Origin: Ruminococcaceae bacterium UBA1865
Lineage (GTDB): Bacteria; Bacillota; Clostridia; Oscillospirales; Acutalibacteraceae
Direction of reading: 5' to 3'
DNA length: 6,647 nt
Assembly (NCBI GenBank): GCA_002338255.1
Contig: DDHX01000060.1
Span: 6,412 to 13,058, forward strand
Shown here: piece after piece, positions 6,160 through 6,647 of the stretch
Layout: each line of letters starts with the position of its first letter
Numbering within the stretch: the stretch's first letter is position 1
Position numbers and translations under genes: made by a program
The notes under the pieces: generated by a model
The model's input: only the letters and a program-made list of their open reading frames with translations
What the model was told of the DNA's origin: nothing
The model's database searches: none

Positions 6160-6647
6160 ATGGATTTGAATGAAATTAAGAACATAAGAGAACGCTTTTT
6201 AAAGTGTACTTTTTCTGCAGATATTTATGATGTTATGGACAAAATGGGGTATGCAAATCAGTGCCTCGATTTGCATATCAAGCCGCTTAACGATAATTGG
6301 AAATTGTGTGGGCCGGCTGTCACTATCTTAGGGACACGTGAGCCTATGACTGAAGAAGAGATGCATCCGGAACCTGAATACAATAAATTTTGGATGTTTG
6401 ACAATTTTTATGAGGGCTGTGTCATCGTAATGGACGGTGAAAAAGCGGAGCATGTAGGCTGCTGGGGAGAAATGATGAGTTATGGCTCGAGAAATGTTGG
6501 CGCCGCAGGAATTGTGATTGATGGGGGTACCCGGGATAAGGCGGGCATTCTCGACATTGAAAATTGGGCCTGCTTTGCCCGCTATACTACTCCTATTGAG
6601 TCGCAAAAAAGATGGCGTCCCAAAGAGATGATGAGGCCAATTTATAT
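6160..6647 (+). CDS. RraA-like protein, probable metal-dependent 4-hydroxy-2-oxo acid aldolase (partial, cut by window end)
   Basis: The first 162 codons are present and the gene runs off the right edge. The start ATG 6160 has AAAGGAG (6144-6150) 9 nt upstream, 47 bp after the enolase-type gene. The fold signature is clear: FSADIYDVMDKMG (18-30), IKPLNDNWKLCGPAVT (40-55), CVIVMDG (87-93), then GEMMSYGSRNVGAAGIVIDG (103-122) followed by GTRD. Arg125 and Asp126 match the pyruvate-binding Arg and metal-binding Asp of HMG/CHA aldolases in this family. The region 59-86 is longer than in compact RraA proteins. True RraA proteins regulate RNase E, but an operon with an acid-sugar enzyme and a sugar importer favours a catabolic role: retro-aldol cleavage of a 2-oxo-3-deoxy acid to pyruvate and an aldehyde (inference). 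Oxaloacetate decarboxylase-like activity is another option. Confidence 0.82.
   Translation, partial: MDLNEIKNIRERFLKCTFSADIYDVMDKMGYANQCLDLHIKPLNDNWKLCGPAVTILGTREPMTEEEMHPEPEYNKFWMFDNFYEGCVIVMDGEKAEHVGCWGEMMSYGSRNVGAAGIVIDGGTRDKAGILDIENWACFARYTTPIESQKRWRPKEMMRPIY

Noticed and set aside
6328..6606. 92-codon open frame on the - strand at the right edge
   Set aside because: It lies entirely opposite the RraA-like gene, whose + strand frame has a binding site and the GTRD signature.

Overview
The window looks like part of a chromosome from an AT-rich Gram-positive anaerobe, probably Clostridia (Firmicutes). This rests on strong AGGAG-type ribosome binding sites, a TTG start codon, near-consensus sigma-A promoters, a lipoprotein-anchored solute-binding protein and a LacI-type regulator fused to a CUT1 sugar ABC operon. 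The exact genus cannot be read from the sequence.

Layout: all genes lie on the + strand. Positions 1-417 hold no gene. They contain a bidirectional terminator hairpin (13-64), a stretch with only weak repeats (65-230), a near-consensus promoter P1 (231-259), two tandem double LacI-type operators (289-313 and 349-373, centres exactly 60 bp apart) and a second, extended -10 promoter P2 (357-385) overlapped by the second operator. Then follow a LacI-family regulator (418-1470), a lipoprotein sugar-binding protein (1526-2866), an intercistronic hairpin (2873-2924), two CUT1 permeases (2966-3862 and 3878-4717), an enolase-superfamily enzyme of the mandelate racemase type (4736-6112) and the first 162 codons of an RraA-like protein (6160 to the right edge).

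How the genes may work together (inference): the binding protein and two permeases import a sugar or sugar derivative, powered by an ATPase that is not in this window. The enolase-superfamily enzyme would dehydrate, or less likely epimerise, a sugar acid. The RraA-like protein would then act as a metal-dependent pyruvate-type aldolase on the resulting 4-hydroxy-2-oxo acid. The LacI-type protein is probably an autoregulating, substrate-responsive repressor of the whole run, acting at the duplicated operators. The substrate is not identifiable from sequence alone. The pairing of an acid-sugar dehydratase-like enzyme with an RraA-like aldolase, behind a sugar ABC importer, is the most likely undescribed element here.
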